Shown one piece after another: positions 1 to 9,369 of a DNA stretch of 64,000 nt. This DNA is from Streptomyces leeuwenhoekii. Its GTDB lineage: Bacteria > Actinomycetota > Actinomycetes > Streptomycetales > Streptomycetaceae. The stretch spans positions 7,268,001-7,332,000 of the forward strand of contig NZ_LN831790.1 in assembly GCF_001013905.1 (NCBI RefSeq), in the 5' to 3' direction. Both the position numbers and the translations under genes were made by a program. Every line of letters starts with the position of its first letter. Within the stretch, counting starts at the first letter, position 1. The notes beneath the pieces were generated by a model. The model searched no databases, was not told the origin of the DNA, and was given only the letters and a program-made list of their open reading frames with translations.

Positions 1-168
1 CAGGTCGATGTGGGAACCGGGCGTCCAGTCCGGCAGCCGCGCGCCGTCCGCGTGCGCGAGGGTCAGGGACACGACGCCGTCGGCCACGACGTCCTTGGCG
101 CGGACCTCCAGTGTCAGGGTGGACGCGGTGGGCCGGGGAGCCGCTGCAGGAAGGTTCTGTACGACCAC
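1..168 (-). CDS. VanB-type (PDR family) ferredoxin reductase, N-terminal part
   Basis: Only the first 56 codons lie inside the window; the gene runs off the left edge. The peptide contains VRAKDVVADGVVSLTL followed by LPDWTPGSHIDL, which is the opening FMN/FAD-binding beta-barrel of phthalate-dioxygenase-reductase/VanB proteins. These pass electrons from NAD(P)H through FMN and a C-terminal 2Fe-2S domain to a Rieske oxygenase such as vanillate O-demethylase VanA. The GTG start at 168 has GGGAGG six bases upstream. It lies 155 bp downstream of an IclR gene on the same strand, a common arrangement for aromatic-compound catabolism. The substrate cannot be told from this fragment, and other PDR oxygenase partners are equally possible. 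Confidence 0.7.
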   Translation of the reverse strand, partial: MVVQNLPAAAPRPTASTLTLEVRAKDVVADGVVSLTLAHADGARLPDWTPGSHIDL

Positions 169-234
169 GTTGTCGCCTCCCGTCTGTGGATGGCAGGAAG
201 GATGCGCCTGGCCGCCGTCACAGCGCGACAGCGT

Positions 235-249
235 TCTCACTCAGTGAGA
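235..249. promoter_or_regulatory. 15-bp palindrome upstream of the VanB-like gene
   Basis: TCTCACT-C-AGTGAGA is a perfect inverted repeat about 70 bp upstream of the oxidoreductase start. It is a candidate operator for the adjacent IclR protein, but no binding evidence exists here. Confidence 0.45.
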
Positions 250-268
250 GGAGAACTTCGCACGGACG

Positions 269-301
269 CCGTACGGCCGCCGTACGATCGCCGTACGGCC
301 G
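269..301. repeat. Three tandem 11-bp repeats between iclR and the VanB-like gene
   Basis: CCGTACGGCCG, CCGTACGATCG and CCGTACGGCCG follow one another without gaps. The 11-bp period puts each copy on the same face of the helix, and each unit contains the palindrome CGTACG. The position, between the iclR stop and the oxidoreductase start, suggests a multi-site operator. It could also be a chance product of high-GC sequence. Confidence 0.5.
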
Positions 302-323
302 TCGAGGGGCCGTCGTGCCGCCG

Positions 324-1097
324 TCACCGACGGGCCGGCGCGCCCTGTGCGTCGCGCGTGCCGAGAACGCGGGAGATGCCGCGGGCGGCGGTCCGCACCA
401 CGGGGACGACCGTCTGAGCGTCCGTGTCGTTGGGGACGATGACCGACAGCGCCGCCACCACGGTGCCGTCGGCGCCGCGCACCGGGGCCGCGATGCCGAG
501 GGCCTCGGGGTGGACGTATCCGGGGCAGTACGCGTACCCCTGCTGCCGGACCTCGGCCAGCAGTGCGCGCAGGCGTGCGGGCGTGGCCGGAGTCGCCGGG
601 GTGCGCGCGGTGAGCGGATCGGCCAGGACGCGCTCCTTCAGCTCGGCGGGGCCGTGTGCCAGGAGGACCAGGCCGCTGGAGGAGACGTGCAGCGGCAGGC
701 GCCCCGCGATGCGGGTGTAGTTGATGACCGCGGCGGGTGCCGAGAGGCGTTCCAGGAACAGGACGTCGTCCCCGTCGAGGACTCCCAACTGCACGTGGTG
801 GCCCACGACGTCGTGCACACCTTCCATGAACGGCATCGCCGCGTCACGCAGCAGCAGTGTCGGTGAAGCCCGCGTCGCCAGTTCCCAGAGCCGGACGCCG
901 ATGCGCACCCTGCGGTCGCCGTCCCGGCTGAGGAAGCCGTGCGCGGCCAGTTCGCCCACGAGCCGGGACGCCGTGGCCACGTGCAGGCCGGAACGGCGCG
1001 CGATCTCGGAGACGCTCAGCGCCGGCTCGTCCTGGCGGAACGCCTCCAGGATGCGGGCCGCCCGTGAGAGCACCGACTCCTGGTGGGGTGTCTTCAC
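324..1097 (-). CDS. IclR family transcriptional regulator
   Basis: A 257-residue protein with the two-domain IclR layout. The N-terminal winged helix (about residues 8-70) contains the run LSVSEIARRSGLHVATASRLV. The C-terminal effector-binding domain (about 85-245) has the family-typical stretches ending in LPLHVSSSGLVLLA and GIAAPVRGADGTVVAALSV. Family length is about 250-270 residues, so it looks intact. The start is GTG at 1097 with only a weak ribosome binding site. It is tandem with the oxidoreductase at 168 and divergent from the MFS gene at 1399, so either may be its target. Linkage to an oxygenase reductase suggests an aromatic acid as effector, which is inference. Confidence 0.85.
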   Translation of the reverse strand: MKTPHQESVLSRAARILEAFRQDEPALSVSEIARRSGLHVATASRLVGELAAHGFLSRDGDRRVRIGVRLWELATRASPTLLLRDAAMPFMEGVHDVVGHHVQLGVLDGDDVLFLERLSAPAAVINYTRIAGRLPLHVSSSGLVLLAHGPAELKERVLADPLTARTPATPATPARLRALLAEVRQQGYAYCPGYVHPEALGIAAPVRGADGTVVAALSVIVPNDTDAQTVVPVVRTAARGISRVLGTRDAQGAPARR

Positions 1098-1398
1098 GGC
1101 ATCACGTCCCGGTCGTAGACGGCAAGGTGCACCCGGACCAACATGCCACCGCGGGCCACGCCGGTACAGGCTTGCCCGGCTGCCGCGGCGACCACGACCG
1201 GCCGGGGTGCCCGGCGTTTGTCCGGAAGGGCGGCGGGTACCCAGCGGCGGACATCGGTGGCCGCGTCCGCGAAATCAGGCGGGGGACTGCTCGGCCGGGC
1301 CGGGGAGGGCCGACAGGCCGCGTCCGCCGTCAGGGGGTGGCGTGCTGCCGGGCGGTCACAGGTCTGCGGTGCCCCGCGACCGGAAGGGGTGGCAGGAA
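1098..1398. other. Intergenic region between divergent iclR and MFS genes
   Basis: About 300 bp separates the IclR start (minus strand) from the MFS start (plus strand). It must hold both promoters. I could not pick a convincing -10/-35 pair or a strong palindrome, and the open frames crossing it have no coding character. Confidence 0.5.
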
Positions 1399-2643
1399 TT
1401 GAGCCGGAGCCGTGCCGAGAAGGCCGGGGAGGACCGCCTGGTCGTTCGTCGTCTGCTGCTCAGTGAAGGTGTGGCCGCCCTGGGAGACGGCCTGTGGTTC
1501 AGCATGTGGGCGGTCTACCTGACCTCCGTCCAGGGCGTTCCCGCCGCGACGATGGGTCTCGCGATGGGCCTGGGCGGAGGTCTCGGCCTGCTGGCCGCCT
1601 TGCCCGTCGGCACGCTGACCGACCGTCTCGGCGCCCGTGAGACCCTCCTCGCCGTCACTGTTCTGCGCGCGGCGTTCTCACTCGCCTTTCTGGCGGCGCA
1701 CGGCTTCTGGACCCTGCTGATCGCGGCCGCCCTGTTCACCTCGATGGGGACGGCCGCCAAAGGCACCAAGGTGGCGCTCGTGCACCTGATGCTGCCCGAA
1801 CGGGACTGCCTGCCCGTCCTCGCCCGGGCCCGCGTCGTACAGCACGTGCTCTACGCGGCCGGCGCGGGCGCCGCCGCCTGGGTGCTCTCCCACGAGTCGT
1901 CCGCCCCCTATCACGCCGCCGTCATCGTCAACAGCCTCACCTTCGGCGTCTCGGCCGCGATCCTGGCGCGCCTCCCGCGCGTCCCGCCGGTGCCCGCCGC
2001 GCAACGCCGCCTCAGCACGGAGGCCCTTCGCAACTTCCCCTTCACGGCGATCATGAGCAGTACCGCACTCCTGGCGCTGTGCTGGGCACTTCTCTCCAGC
2101 GGCCTGCCCCTGTGGCTGAAGGAGGGCACCGCGGCACCGGTGTGGATCGCCCCGCTCTCCGTGCTGGTCAGCTCCCTCCTGATCGCCCTCTTCCAGGTAC
2201 GCGTCACCCGCGGCGGGCGGCGACTGGCCGGAGCCGTACGCTCCTCCTGGCGCGCCGGCGCCGCGCTCGCCGGATGCTGCCTGGCCTTCGCGGCGGCCGC
2301 CTGGCCCACCAGCCCCGTGGTGGCCGGCGGTGTCGTCCTCGTCGGGCTGGGCCTGCACGTACTGGGGGAGTTGTACTACGTGGCGGCCCGGTGGGGTCTG
2401 TCCATCAAGCTCATGGCACACGGCGCCCAGGGGCAGTACCAAGCGGTCGCGGCCACGACCGAGGGGGCCGTGGTCGCGGTCGGGCCCGCGCTGGTGACCA
2501 CGCTGGTCATCGGCTCCGGGGCGGCGGGCTGGGGCGTCCTCGCCCTGGTCTTCCTCACCTGCTCCCTGCCCGTGGCGCCCCTGTGCCGGCCGGCGTTGCG
2601 CCGCGCCGCCGCTCGCCCGGTGAGGAAGAGTTCCGCCGCCTGA
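1399..2643 (+). CDS. MFS transporter
   Basis: A 414-residue integral membrane protein. It opens with a hydrophobic segment (LSEGVAALGDGLWFSMWAVYL) and has the A-loop motif between TM2 and TM3 (GTLTDRLGARETLL), diagnostic of the major facilitator superfamily. About 12 hydrophobic segments follow, with a break near residue 200. The closest feel is to drug/proton antiporters of the DHA type, but no substrate-specific motif is recognisable. I chose TTG at 1399, since the next in-frame GTG at 1471 would cut into TM1; AAGGGG lies about nine bases upstream. It is divergent from the IclR gene and followed by a convergent tetR remnant. Confidence 0.75.
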   Translation: MSRSRAEKAGEDRLVVRRLLLSEGVAALGDGLWFSMWAVYLTSVQGVPAATMGLAMGLGGGLGLLAALPVGTLTDRLGARETLLAVTVLRAAFSLAFLAAHGFWTLLIAAALFTSMGTAAKGTKVALVHLMLPERDCLPVLARARVVQHVLYAAGAGAAAWVLSHESSAPYHAAVIVNSLTFGVSAAILARLPRVPPVPAAQRRLSTEALRNFPFTAIMSSTALLALCWALLSSGLPLWLKEGTAAPVWIAPLSVLVSSLLIALFQVRVTRGGRRLAGAVRSSWRAGAALAGCCLAFAAAAWPTSPVVAGGVVLVGLGLHVLGELYYVAARWGLSIKLMAHGAQGQYQAVAATTEGAVVAVGPALVTTLVIGSGAAGWGVLALVFLTCSLPVAPLCRPALRRAAARPVRKSSAA

Positions 2644-2714
2644 CACACGTGTGAGCACTCGCGGTACCGCCGGTGCAGGCCGGCCCGTACCGCCCGGCGG
2701 CGGTCGTCGCGGAC

Positions 2715-3200
2715 TCAGGCCGGCCACGCGCGCAGGGCGATCTCCACCGTTTCCTGGAGTCGCTCGCGGGGCACGCCGCTCGCCGCTTGGACCGCCACCC
2801 CGTAGGCGACGGTGAACAGGTAGCGCGCCAGAGCCGCGGGGTCGGTGCCGGGGGGCAGATCGCCCTCGTCCAGGGCGGCCTGGAAACGTTCCCGCACCCG
2901 CTGCTCGCCCTGCTTCCGCCATTCGACCAGCAGCTTGTGCGCAGCTTCGCCGGACTGGCCGGTGGCCAGGGCGCCCTGCACCGAGAGGCACCCGGCGGGA
3001 CGGCCCGGAAGGGTGGTGGCGAGGACGGCGCCTCTCAGCAGATGCTCGGCGACGGCCCTGGCCGTCGGCTTCCGCACGGCCTCCGGCAGGTATCCGGCCG
3101 GCCCTTCCCCGTATCGGTCGAGGGCCTTGCGGAACAACTGCTCCTTGTTGCCGTAGGCGGCGTACATGCTGGTCCTGGTGATGCCCATGGCTTCGGTCAG
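2715..3200 (-). pseudogene. TetR family regulator, 5'-truncated
   Basis: The frame encodes the recognition end of a TetR helix-turn-helix (LTEAMGITRTSMYAAYGNKEQLFRKAL in pieces) and then a full C-terminal ligand domain ending ETVEIALRAWPA. In the family, about 35 residues normally precede this point: the first helix and the start of the HTH. Here the frame runs at about 3200 straight into sequence that belongs, on the other strand, to a hydrolase gene. The start codon and promoter are gone. The internal ATG in MGITRTSMY would give a protein with half a DNA-binding domain, so I call it a pseudogene. Confidence 0.75.
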
Positions 3201-3896
3201 CCGGGGACGGGGGACTCCACCGGGAGCCCCGCCGGGTACACCAAGACCGTGCTCGCGGGTTACGTCCACGACCTGCTCGTCCGGATCGGCGCCCAGCGGG
3301 ACGTGCGGTTCGTCGCCCACGACTTCGGGGTCGGTGTCGCCTACGCGCTGGCCGCCCGGCACCCCCGGCAGGCGGCCGGACTGTTCCTGATGGACTTCCC
3401 GCTCGTCGGCAAGAACCTCTCCTTCGTGCGGGACGTCCGGCCACTCTCCTGGCACTTCTCGTTCAACGTGCAGGACCCGCTGGCGGAGCAGTTGGTCGAG
3501 GGCCGGGTCGGGACGTTCCTCGACCACTTCTTCCGGCACAGCCGGATCTCCGGTTCCCCGCAACCGGGTGCCGACCCGCCGAACCCGATCCCGCCGCGAT
3601 CACTCGCCGAGTACACCCGGGTGTTCTCCCGCCCGCAGGTGCTGCACGCGGGTTTCGAGCTCTACCGCACATGGTCGAGGGACGAGGAGGAGAACAAGCG
3701 ACTCCAGCGGGTCCCGCTCACCGTCCCGGTCCGGCTGCTCACCCAGGACGGGCTCACCGGCCTGATGCTGCCCCCGGTACGGGACGCCGCCCCGGCGGCG
3801 ACGGGCACCGACGTGGACGGGGCCGGGCACTGGCTGCTCGAGGAGCGGCCGGAGCGCGTGGTGGCGGAGATCGACGCCTTCTACGCGGCGCACTGA
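3201..3896 (+). pseudogene. Alpha/beta hydrolase (epoxide hydrolase/haloalkane dehalogenase type), 5'-truncated
   Basis: The frame begins with GTGDSTGSPAGYTKTVLAGYV and continues through VRFVAHDFGVGVAYALA, in which the Asp of HDFG matches the nucleophile of epoxide hydrolases, haloalkane dehalogenases and fluoroacetate dehalogenases. It ends near GAGHWLLEERPERVV, which carries the catalytic His. The family normally has about 70-90 more N-terminal residues, including the HGxP oxyanion-hole loop; these are missing. No start codon or ribosome binding site precedes it, and upstream sequence is the tetR remnant on the opposite strand. The catalytic residues that remain look undamaged, so the loss may be recent. 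Confidence 0.75.
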
Positions 3897-4264
3897 GGCC
3901 ACCGACGGCCACCGGCCCGGTGCGGCTCAGGCCCCTGGTGCCCCTCGGTGAGCACGCCACCGCGCAGGCCACCGGCGTCCGACGGCGCGGACGCGGCACG
4001 CACGGCCGCGGAGGGTGAAGCCCGTGCCCGTGCCCGTGCTTGTGCTGGTCGGCACCGGCACCGGCACGCAGCGTCCTCGCCGACCTCGCACCTATGGGAT
4101 GCCGCACCCCGTCGTAGCGGGACGAGGCGAGATCGGCCGACCAGGCAAGGTGCCCGCACCGCCGAGCCGTCCCCCTCGCCGGGCCGGACGCGGCCGTGGT
4201 CGTGCGCCCGGCCGGCCCGGCGGCGCCCGTCCGCGAGCGGGACGAGGACGGTCGCCGGCGGCTG
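3897..4264. other. Intergenic region with a short CCCGTG repeat
   Basis: About 370 bp between the hydrolase remnant and the permease stop. It holds a short run of CCCGTG-like repeats near 4020 and a GGCACC repeat near 4050. I see no gene, clear terminator or operator. Confidence 0.5.
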
Positions 4265-5713
4265 TCAGCGCGGGGCGCCCGCCGGTCCCTCCAGCCCGGC
4301 CAGATCACCGTCCGGTGTCTCGGCCGCGCTCTCCCCCGAGGCGGCCACGGGCCGGGGGCCGGGACGGCGCGGACGGACCCGGAGGGCGTGGACGCCCGCG
4401 AGGAGGGCCAGCCACACGGCGCCGACGACCAGGGCGACCCGCGTGCTCTCGTGGAAGCCGAGCAGCACCATGACCGCGGCCATGAAGACGATGGCGGCGA
4501 TCTGGCCGTAGGGCCAGAAGGGGGCGGGGAACTTCAGGGACGCCGTCTCCGCGGCGGACATCGTCCTTCGTGCCTTCACATGGGTGAGCAGGATCATCAG
4601 CCACACCCAGACGGTGGCGAACGTCGCGATCGAGGAGATGACCAGGAAGATCCTGCCGGGCATCAGGACGTTCATCAGCACGCCGAACAGCAGGGCCCCG
4701 ATCATGACGAGGGTCGTCACCCACGGCACGCCGTTGCGGGTGACCCGCAGCATGACCGCCGGGCCCTGGCGCCGCTCCGCCAGGCCGAACATGGTGCGGC
4801 CCGCGGCGAAGATGTCGCTGTTGATCGCCGACAGGGCGGCGGTCAGCACGACGAGGTTCAGCACGGCGGCCGCCGACTTGAGCCCGACACCGGCGAAGAT
4901 CTCCACGAAGGGGCTGCCCGAGGAGTCGATGTCCTGCCAGGGGGTGATCGACATGATCACCGCGAGGGTCAGGACGTAGAAGAGGATGATCCGCAGCGGG
5001 ATGGAGTTGACCGCGCTCGGGATGGACTTCTCCGGGGACTCCGCCTCGCCCGCCGTGACACCGATGATCTCCGTGCCGCCGAAGGCGAACATCACGACGG
5101 CGAAGGAGAGGACGAAGCCGTCGGCGCCGCCCGCGAAGAATCCCCCGTGGCTCCACAGGTTGGCAAGACCGACATGACCGTCGCCGAGGCCGAAGGCGAT
5201 CACGCAGATGCCGGCGAGGATCATCGCGACGATCGCCACGATCTTCACCAGGGAGAGCCAGAACTCCAGCTCGCCGAAGACCTTGACGCTGACGAGGTTG
5301 AGCGCGCCGATGAGCAGGACGGCGGCCAGCACCCAGATCCAGCGCGGCACGCCGGGGAACCAGAAGCCCATGTAGACGCCGACCGCGGTGATGTCCGCCA
5401 CGCAGACGATGACCATTTCGAAGGCGTACGTCCAGCCCGTGGTGAATCCGGCGAGCGGGCCCAGATGCCGGGTCGCGTACTCGCCGAAGGATCCGGCGCT
5501 CGGGGAGGCCACGGCCATCTCGCCGAGCGACCGGAGCACGAGGAAGACGGCGGCTCCGCCGATCAGATAGGCCAGGAGCACCGCGGGCCCGCCGGCCTTG
5601 ATGGACTCGGAGGAGCCGTAGAACAGCCCCGTGCCGATGGCGGAGCCGAGGGCGATGAAGCGGATGTGCCGGGAACGGAGCCCTCTGCTCAGGCCGGCGG
5701 TTTCGGTACGCAA
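4265..5713 (-). CDS. APC family amino acid permease, probable histidine permease
   Basis: A 482-residue protein with about 12 membrane segments. The first bears the APC signature ([25 protein letters not shown] in pieces), and a second conserved block is [24 protein letters not shown]. This is the GABA/proline/histidine-type amino acid:proton symporter group. The tail from about residue 455 is hydrophilic. TTG at 5713 is the start, with GGGAG about ten bases upstream. The substrate is inferred from the hut genes that follow (HutC, HutU, HutG, HutH): histidine or urocanate uptake. The divergent IclR gene and a perfect palindrome between them suggest control by that regulator. Confidence 0.75.
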   Translation of the reverse strand: MRTETAGLSRGLRSRHIRFIALGSAIGTGLFYGSSESIKAGGPAVLLAYLIGGAAVFLVLRSLGEMAVASPSAGSFGEYATRHLGPLAGFTTGWTYAFEMVIVCVADITAVGVYMGFWFPGVPRWIWVLAAVLLIGALNLVSVKVFGELEFWLSLVKIVAIVAMILAGICVIAFGLGDGHVGLANLWSHGGFFAGGADGFVLSFAVVMFAFGGTEIIGVTAGEAESPEKSIPSAVNSIPLRIILFYVLTLAVIMSITPWQDIDSSGSPFVEIFAGVGLKSAAAVLNLVVLTAALSAINSDIFAAGRTMFGLAERRQGPAVMLRVTRNGVPWVTTLVMIGALLFGVLMNVLMPGRIFLVISSIATFATVWVWLMILLTHVKARRTMSAAETASLKFPAPFWPYGQIAAIVFMAAVMVLLGFHESTRVALVVGAVWLALLAGVHALRVRPRRPGPRPVAASGESAAETPDGDLAGLEGPAGAPR

Positions 5714-5818
5714 AACGGGTGTCTCCCTCTTCGGGGTGTGCGCCGGAAGGCATGACGGAGCGAGGTCTGTCTCGGCCGCGCCGGTCCGTCGTCCGAACTC
5801 CCGGGCGGCGGACGGGTG

Positions 5819-5842
5819 CCTGTATATTCCTGCCTATACAGG
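5819..5842. promoter_or_regulatory. Palindrome between permease and iclR
   Basis: CCTGTATA-N8-TATACAGG is a perfect 8-bp inverted repeat, AT-rich against a GC-rich background, 20 bp before the IclR start and about 105 bp before the permease start. Its TGTATA/TATACA arms also recall the HutC operator known from proteobacteria (a contiguous TGTATATACA core), so either the IclR protein or HutC could bind. Confidence 0.6.
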
Positions 5843-5861
5843 AGCGTCAAGGGGTGGCCCG

Positions 5862-6704
5862 ATGAGTGAACGCACGTCGACGCCGGGCACGTCCTCGTCC
5901 TCGAGCGCGTCACCGGCGGTCGGCCGGGCGCTGGACATGCTGGTGTATCTCGCCGGGCGGCCCGGGCTGGTGCAGGCCGCGACGCTCGCCCGCGACCTGG
6001 GCATTCCGCGGTCGTCGGCGTACCACATCCTCACCGTCCTGGCCGACCGCGGCTTCGTCACCTACGTGCCGGCGGAGCGTGCCTACGGGCTCGGTGTCAC
6101 CTCCTTCGAGGTGGGCTCCGCCTATCTGCGCCACGAGCCCCTGGAGCGCCTCGCCCAGCCCATCCTGCGCACCCTCGCGAGCCGCCTCGGCCAGACGGTG
6201 CACCTGGGCATCCTGCACGGGGCGGAGACCGTCTACCTGCTCAAGGAACGGCCGCCCGCGGGCCGGGCCGGTGACATCGACATCGCCCTGGTCACCGACA
6301 TCGGGGTACGCCTGCCGGCCCACCTCACGGCCAACGGGCGCGCCATCCTCGCCCACACCTCCGAGGCGCAACTGCGGGCGCTCTTCCCCCGGCCCGGCGA
6401 CCTGACCACCCGCACCGGCAAGGGACCGCGGACACTGCCGGGACTGATCGGCGAGCTGGCCCGGGAACGGGAGCGCGGCTGGTCGCAGGAGGACGAACTC
6501 GTCACCCAGGGGTTCTGTTCGATGGGAGTGGCGACGTTCGACCACAACGGCCGGCCCGTCGCGGCGATCAGCAGCACCTGGCGCCGCCACCACCGCCGCC
6601 ACGACACGGACGAGATGCGGGACATCCTGCGGCAGGGCGCCGCACGGCTGACCGCCGCCGTCTCGGGCCATGCGCCGACGACGACGGACGCGGCCGCCGC
6701 CTGA
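5862..6704 (+). CDS. IclR family transcriptional regulator (first of two in the hut locus)
   Basis: A 280-residue IclR protein. After a Ser-rich N-terminus, residues about 20-80 form the winged helix with LARDLGIPRSSAYHILTVL; the effector domain includes LGILHGAETVYLLKE and GVRLPAHLTANGRAIL. It closely resembles the IclR at 12367: both have the IPRS/LPRS-xYH recognition helix and the VRLPAHLTA motif, so they are probably paralogues. ATG at 5862 follows GGGG at 5851-5854. It is divergent from the permease, and its stop lies three bases from the HutC stop. It is likely a histidine- or urocanate-responsive regulator of uptake, by context only. Confidence 0.85.
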   Translation: MSERTSTPGTSSSSSASPAVGRALDMLVYLAGRPGLVQAATLARDLGIPRSSAYHILTVLADRGFVTYVPAERAYGLGVTSFEVGSAYLRHEPLERLAQPILRTLASRLGQTVHLGILHGAETVYLLKERPPAGRAGDIDIALVTDIGVRLPAHLTANGRAILAHTSEAQLRALFPRPGDLTTRTGKGPRTLPGLIGELARERERGWSQEDELVTQGFCSMGVATFDHNGRPVAAISSTWRRHHRRHDTDEMRDILRQGAARLTAAVSGHAPTTTDAAAA

Positions 6705-6707
6705 GCG

Positions 6708-7520
6708 TCAGTGCGTGGCGAACGCGCCCTCGAGACGGTAGCGGGAGCCGGGGTGCAGCAGCCGCGCGATGCTGACCAGCGCGTCCCGCGACCATGTGCG
6801 GCGGTGGATCAGCAGGCAGGGCTCGGACGGCGCGATGCCGAGGATCGCGCACTCCTCCGGCGATGCCAGCACCGCTTCCACGATGTGCTCGCCCTTGCCC
6901 AGCGGCGCGACCTTGGACAGGAAGGCGAACGGCGTCTGCCGGGTGAAGTCCTGCTCCAGATAGCCGGGCGCGAAGGCCGGATTGACGTAGCGGTCCTCCA
7001 ACTGGAGCGCCACGCCGTCCTCGTAGTGCACCACCCGTGAGCGGAAGACCGGCTGCCCTTCGCCGAGACCGAGGTGCGCACCGGTCTTCTCGTCGGCCCG
7101 CTCCTCGCGCACGGACAGCACCCGCGCCTCGTACCGGTGGCCCCGGCGGCCCACCTCCTCGGCGATGTTGTGCACCTCGAGCAGCGCGGAGCTGGCCTTG
7201 GCCGGGGCGACGAAGCTGCCCACCCCCATGACCCGGCGGATGACGCCCTCGCCGGCCAGCTCGCGCAGGGCGCGGTTGACCGTCATACGGGACAGGCCGA
7301 GCGCCTCGACGAACTGGCTCTCCGACGGCAGGGCGTCGTCCGCACGCCAGTGGCCGTCCGCGATCTGCCGGACGACGAGGTCCTTGACGCGCTGGTACGC
7401 CGGAGCGGTGGCCGCCGTGCGCCGCTCGTACAGCCGGCCGAGCTCCGCTGGATCCACGACCAAGCCGCCCACCGTCCTCGCCATCCGCTCCGCTGCCGCC
7501 GCCTCGTACCCGACCCGCAT
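6708..7520 (-). CDS. hutC: GntR family regulator of the HutC subfamily
   Basis: A 270-residue regulator. The GntR winged helix (about residues 40-110) contains ADDALPSESQFVEALGLSRMTVNRAL; the C-terminal UTRA ligand domain begins near EVHNIAEEVGRRGH and ends RTWSRDALVSIARLLHPG. Both match HutC, which senses urocanate and represses hut genes. The gene is divergent from hutU, supporting that role. I give ATG 7520 as the start; ATG 7484 with GGAG close upstream would give 258 residues and is as likely, since the first 15 residues look weakly conserved. The symbol rests on family and context. Confidence 0.85.
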   Translation of the reverse strand: MRVGYEAAAAERMARTVGGLVVDPAELGRLYERRTAATAPAYQRVKDLVVRQIADGHWRADDALPSESQFVEALGLSRMTVNRALRELAGEGVIRRVMGVGSFVAPAKASSALLEVHNIAEEVGRRGHRYEARVLSVREERADEKTGAHLGLGEGQPVFRSRVVHYEDGVALQLEDRYVNPAFAPGYLEQDFTRQTPFAFLSKVAPLGKGEHIVEAVLASPEECAILGIAPSEPCLLIHRRTWSRDALVSIARLLHPGSRYRLEGAFATH

Positions 7521-7585
7521 CCTAAGCGAGAGGTCCTCCGGGCCCCCTCGCGAAGGGGCCGATGCCGAGGGGGCGCGGGGAAGGG

Positions 7586-7599
7586 TCTCGGATCCGAGA
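7586..7599. promoter_or_regulatory. 14-bp palindrome between hutC and hutU
   Basis: TCTCGGATCCGAGA is a perfect palindrome about 85 bp before hutU and 65 bp before hutC. A second inverted repeat, GGCCCC-N8-GGGGCC, lies just upstream at about 7542-7561. Either is a candidate operator for HutC, although neither resembles the TGTATATACA type. Confidence 0.4.
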
Positions 7600-7683
7600 A
7601 AAGCCGCGGGCGCCGCTGGCTCCGGGTCCGCCGCTGCCGTGTCATGGCGGGGCAACTGCTCGATCCCTCCGTGAGGAGTGCAT

Positions 7684-9369
7684 GTGACCAGCGTTTCCCC
7701 CGACGCACCGGGCGCCGTCCGGGCCCCGCGCGGCACCGAACTGAGCTGCCTCGGCTGGCAGCAGGAAGCCGCCCTGCGGATGCTCATGAACAACCTCGAC
7801 CCCGAGGTCGCCGAGCACCCCGAGGACCTCGTCGTCTACGGCGGCACCGGAAAGGCCGCCCGCAACCGGGAGGCGTACGACGCCATCGTCCGGACGCTGA
7901 AGACGCTCAAGGACGACGAGACGCTGCTGGTGCAGTCCGGCAAGCCCGTCGGTGTGATGCGCACCAACGAGTGGGCGCCGCGCGTGCTGCTGGCCAACTC
8001 CAACCTGGTCGGCGACTGGGCCAACTGGGAGGAGTTCCGGTCGCTGGAGGCCCGTGGGCTGATGATGTACGGACAGATGACGGCCGGTTCCTGGATCTAC
8101 ATCGGCAGCCAGGGCATCCTCCAGGGCACGTACGAGACCTTCGGCGCCGTCGCCCGCAAGAAGTTCGGCGGCAGCCTGGCCGGGACCATCACCCTCACCG
8201 CCGGCCTCGGCGGCATGGGCGGGGCCCAGCCGCTGGCCGTCACCATGAACGACGGCGTGGCCCTCTGCGTCGACTGCGACCCGACGCGCATCGAGCGCCG
8301 CATCGCCCACCGCTACCTCGACGTCGCCGCCGACGACCTGGACCACGCCCTCCGCCTCGCCGTCGAGGCCCGCGACGCCCGCAGGCCGCTCTCCATCGGC
8401 CTGCTCGGCAACGCCGCCGAGGTCTTCCCCGAACTGCTCCGGCGGGGCGCGCCCATCGACATCGTCACCGACCAGACCAGCGCCCACGACCCGCTGTCCT
8501 ACCTCCCCGTCGGCGTGAGCGTGGAGGAGTGGCACGAGCAGGCCCGCAAGGACCCGGCCGGCTTCACCGAGCGCTCCCGCGCCTCCATGGCCCGGCAGGT
8601 CGAGGCCATGGTCGGCTTCCTCGACGCAGGCGCCGAGGTCTTCGACTACGGCAACTCGATCCGCGACGAGGCCCGCAAGGCCGGCTACCGGCGGGCGTTC
8701 GACTTCCCCGGCTTCGTGCCCGCCCACATCCGGCCGCTGTTCGAGGAGGGCCTCGGCCCCTTCCGCTGGGCCGCCCTCTCCGGCGACCCGAAGGACATCG
8801 AGGCCACCGACCGGGCCATCATGGAGCTCTTCCCGGACAACGCACACCTGCACCGCTGGCTGAAGATGGCCGGCGAGCGCGTGGCGTTCGAGGGCCTGCC
8901 CGCCCGTATCTGCTGGCTGGGCTACGGCGAGCGGCACCGCGCCGGTCTGCGTTTCAACGAGATGGTCGCTTCCGGCGAGTTGTCCGCCCCCATCGTCATC
9001 GGCCGCGACCACCTCGACTCCGGCTCCGTGGCCTCGCCCTACCGCGAGACCGAGGCGATGCTCGACGGCTCCGACGCCATCGCCGACTGGCCCCTGCTCA
9101 ACGCCCTGGTGAACACCGCTTCCGGTGCCTCGTGGGTCTCCATCCACCACGGCGGCGGCGTCGGCATGGGCCGCTCCATCCACGCCGGCCAGGTCTGCGT
9201 CGCCGACGGCACCGAGCTCGCGGCCCGTAAGCTCGCCTGCGTACTGACCAACGACCCGGGCATGGGCGTCATCCGGCACGTGGACGCCGGTTACGAGCAC
9301 GCCGCCTCGGTGGCCAGGGAGCGCGGGGTGCGCATCCCGATGACGGAGACCGAGGGCGGTGCGGCGTGA
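7684..9369 (+). CDS. hutU: Urocanate hydratase
   Basis: A 561-residue protein catalysing the second step of histidine breakdown, urocanate to imidazolone propionate, with tightly bound NAD+. Recognisable family segments include [40 protein letters not shown] (the NAD-binding glycine-rich loop) and [14 protein letters not shown], which holds the conserved active-site Cys. Length matches the family (about 550-560). I chose GTG at 7684 because GAGGA lies six bases upstream; the GTG at 7678 would sit directly on that site. The next gene, hutG, overlaps its stop by four bases, so the two are co-translated. Confidence 0.97.
   Translation: MTSVSPDAPGAVRAPRGTELSCLGWQQEAALRMLMNNLDPEVAEHPEDLVVYGGTGKAARNREAYDAIVRTLKTLKDDETLLVQSGKPVGVMRTNEWAPRVLLANSNLVGDWANWEEFRSLEARGLMMYGQMTAGSWIYIGSQGILQGTYETFGAVARKKFGGSLAGTITLTAGLGGMGGAQPLAVTMNDGVALCVDCDPTRIERRIAHRYLDVAADDLDHALRLAVEARDARRPLSIGLLGNAAEVFPELLRRGAPIDIVTDQTSAHDPLSYLPVGVSVEEWHEQARKDPAGFTERSRASMARQVEAMVGFLDAGAEVFDYGNSIRDEARKAGYRRAFDFPGFVPAHIRPLFEEGLGPFRWAALSGDPKDIEATDRAIMELFPDNAHLHRWLKMAGERVAFEGLPARICWLGYGERHRAGLRFNEMVASGELSAPIVIGRDHLDSGSVASPYRETEAMLDGSDAIADWPLLNALVNTASGASWVSIHHGGGVGMGRSIHAGQVCVADGTELAARKLACVLTNDPGMGVIRHVDAGYEHAASVARERGVRIPMTETEGGAA

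Noticed and set aside
269..301. Possible CRISPR or replication iterons
   Set aside because: Only three 11-bp copies without spacers, and no rep or dnaA-type gene nearby.
1678..3444. A 588-residue minus-strand frame across the MFS gene and tetR remnant
   Set aside because: Arg/Gly/Pro-rich shadow frame, different from the recognisable TetR frame at 2715-3200.
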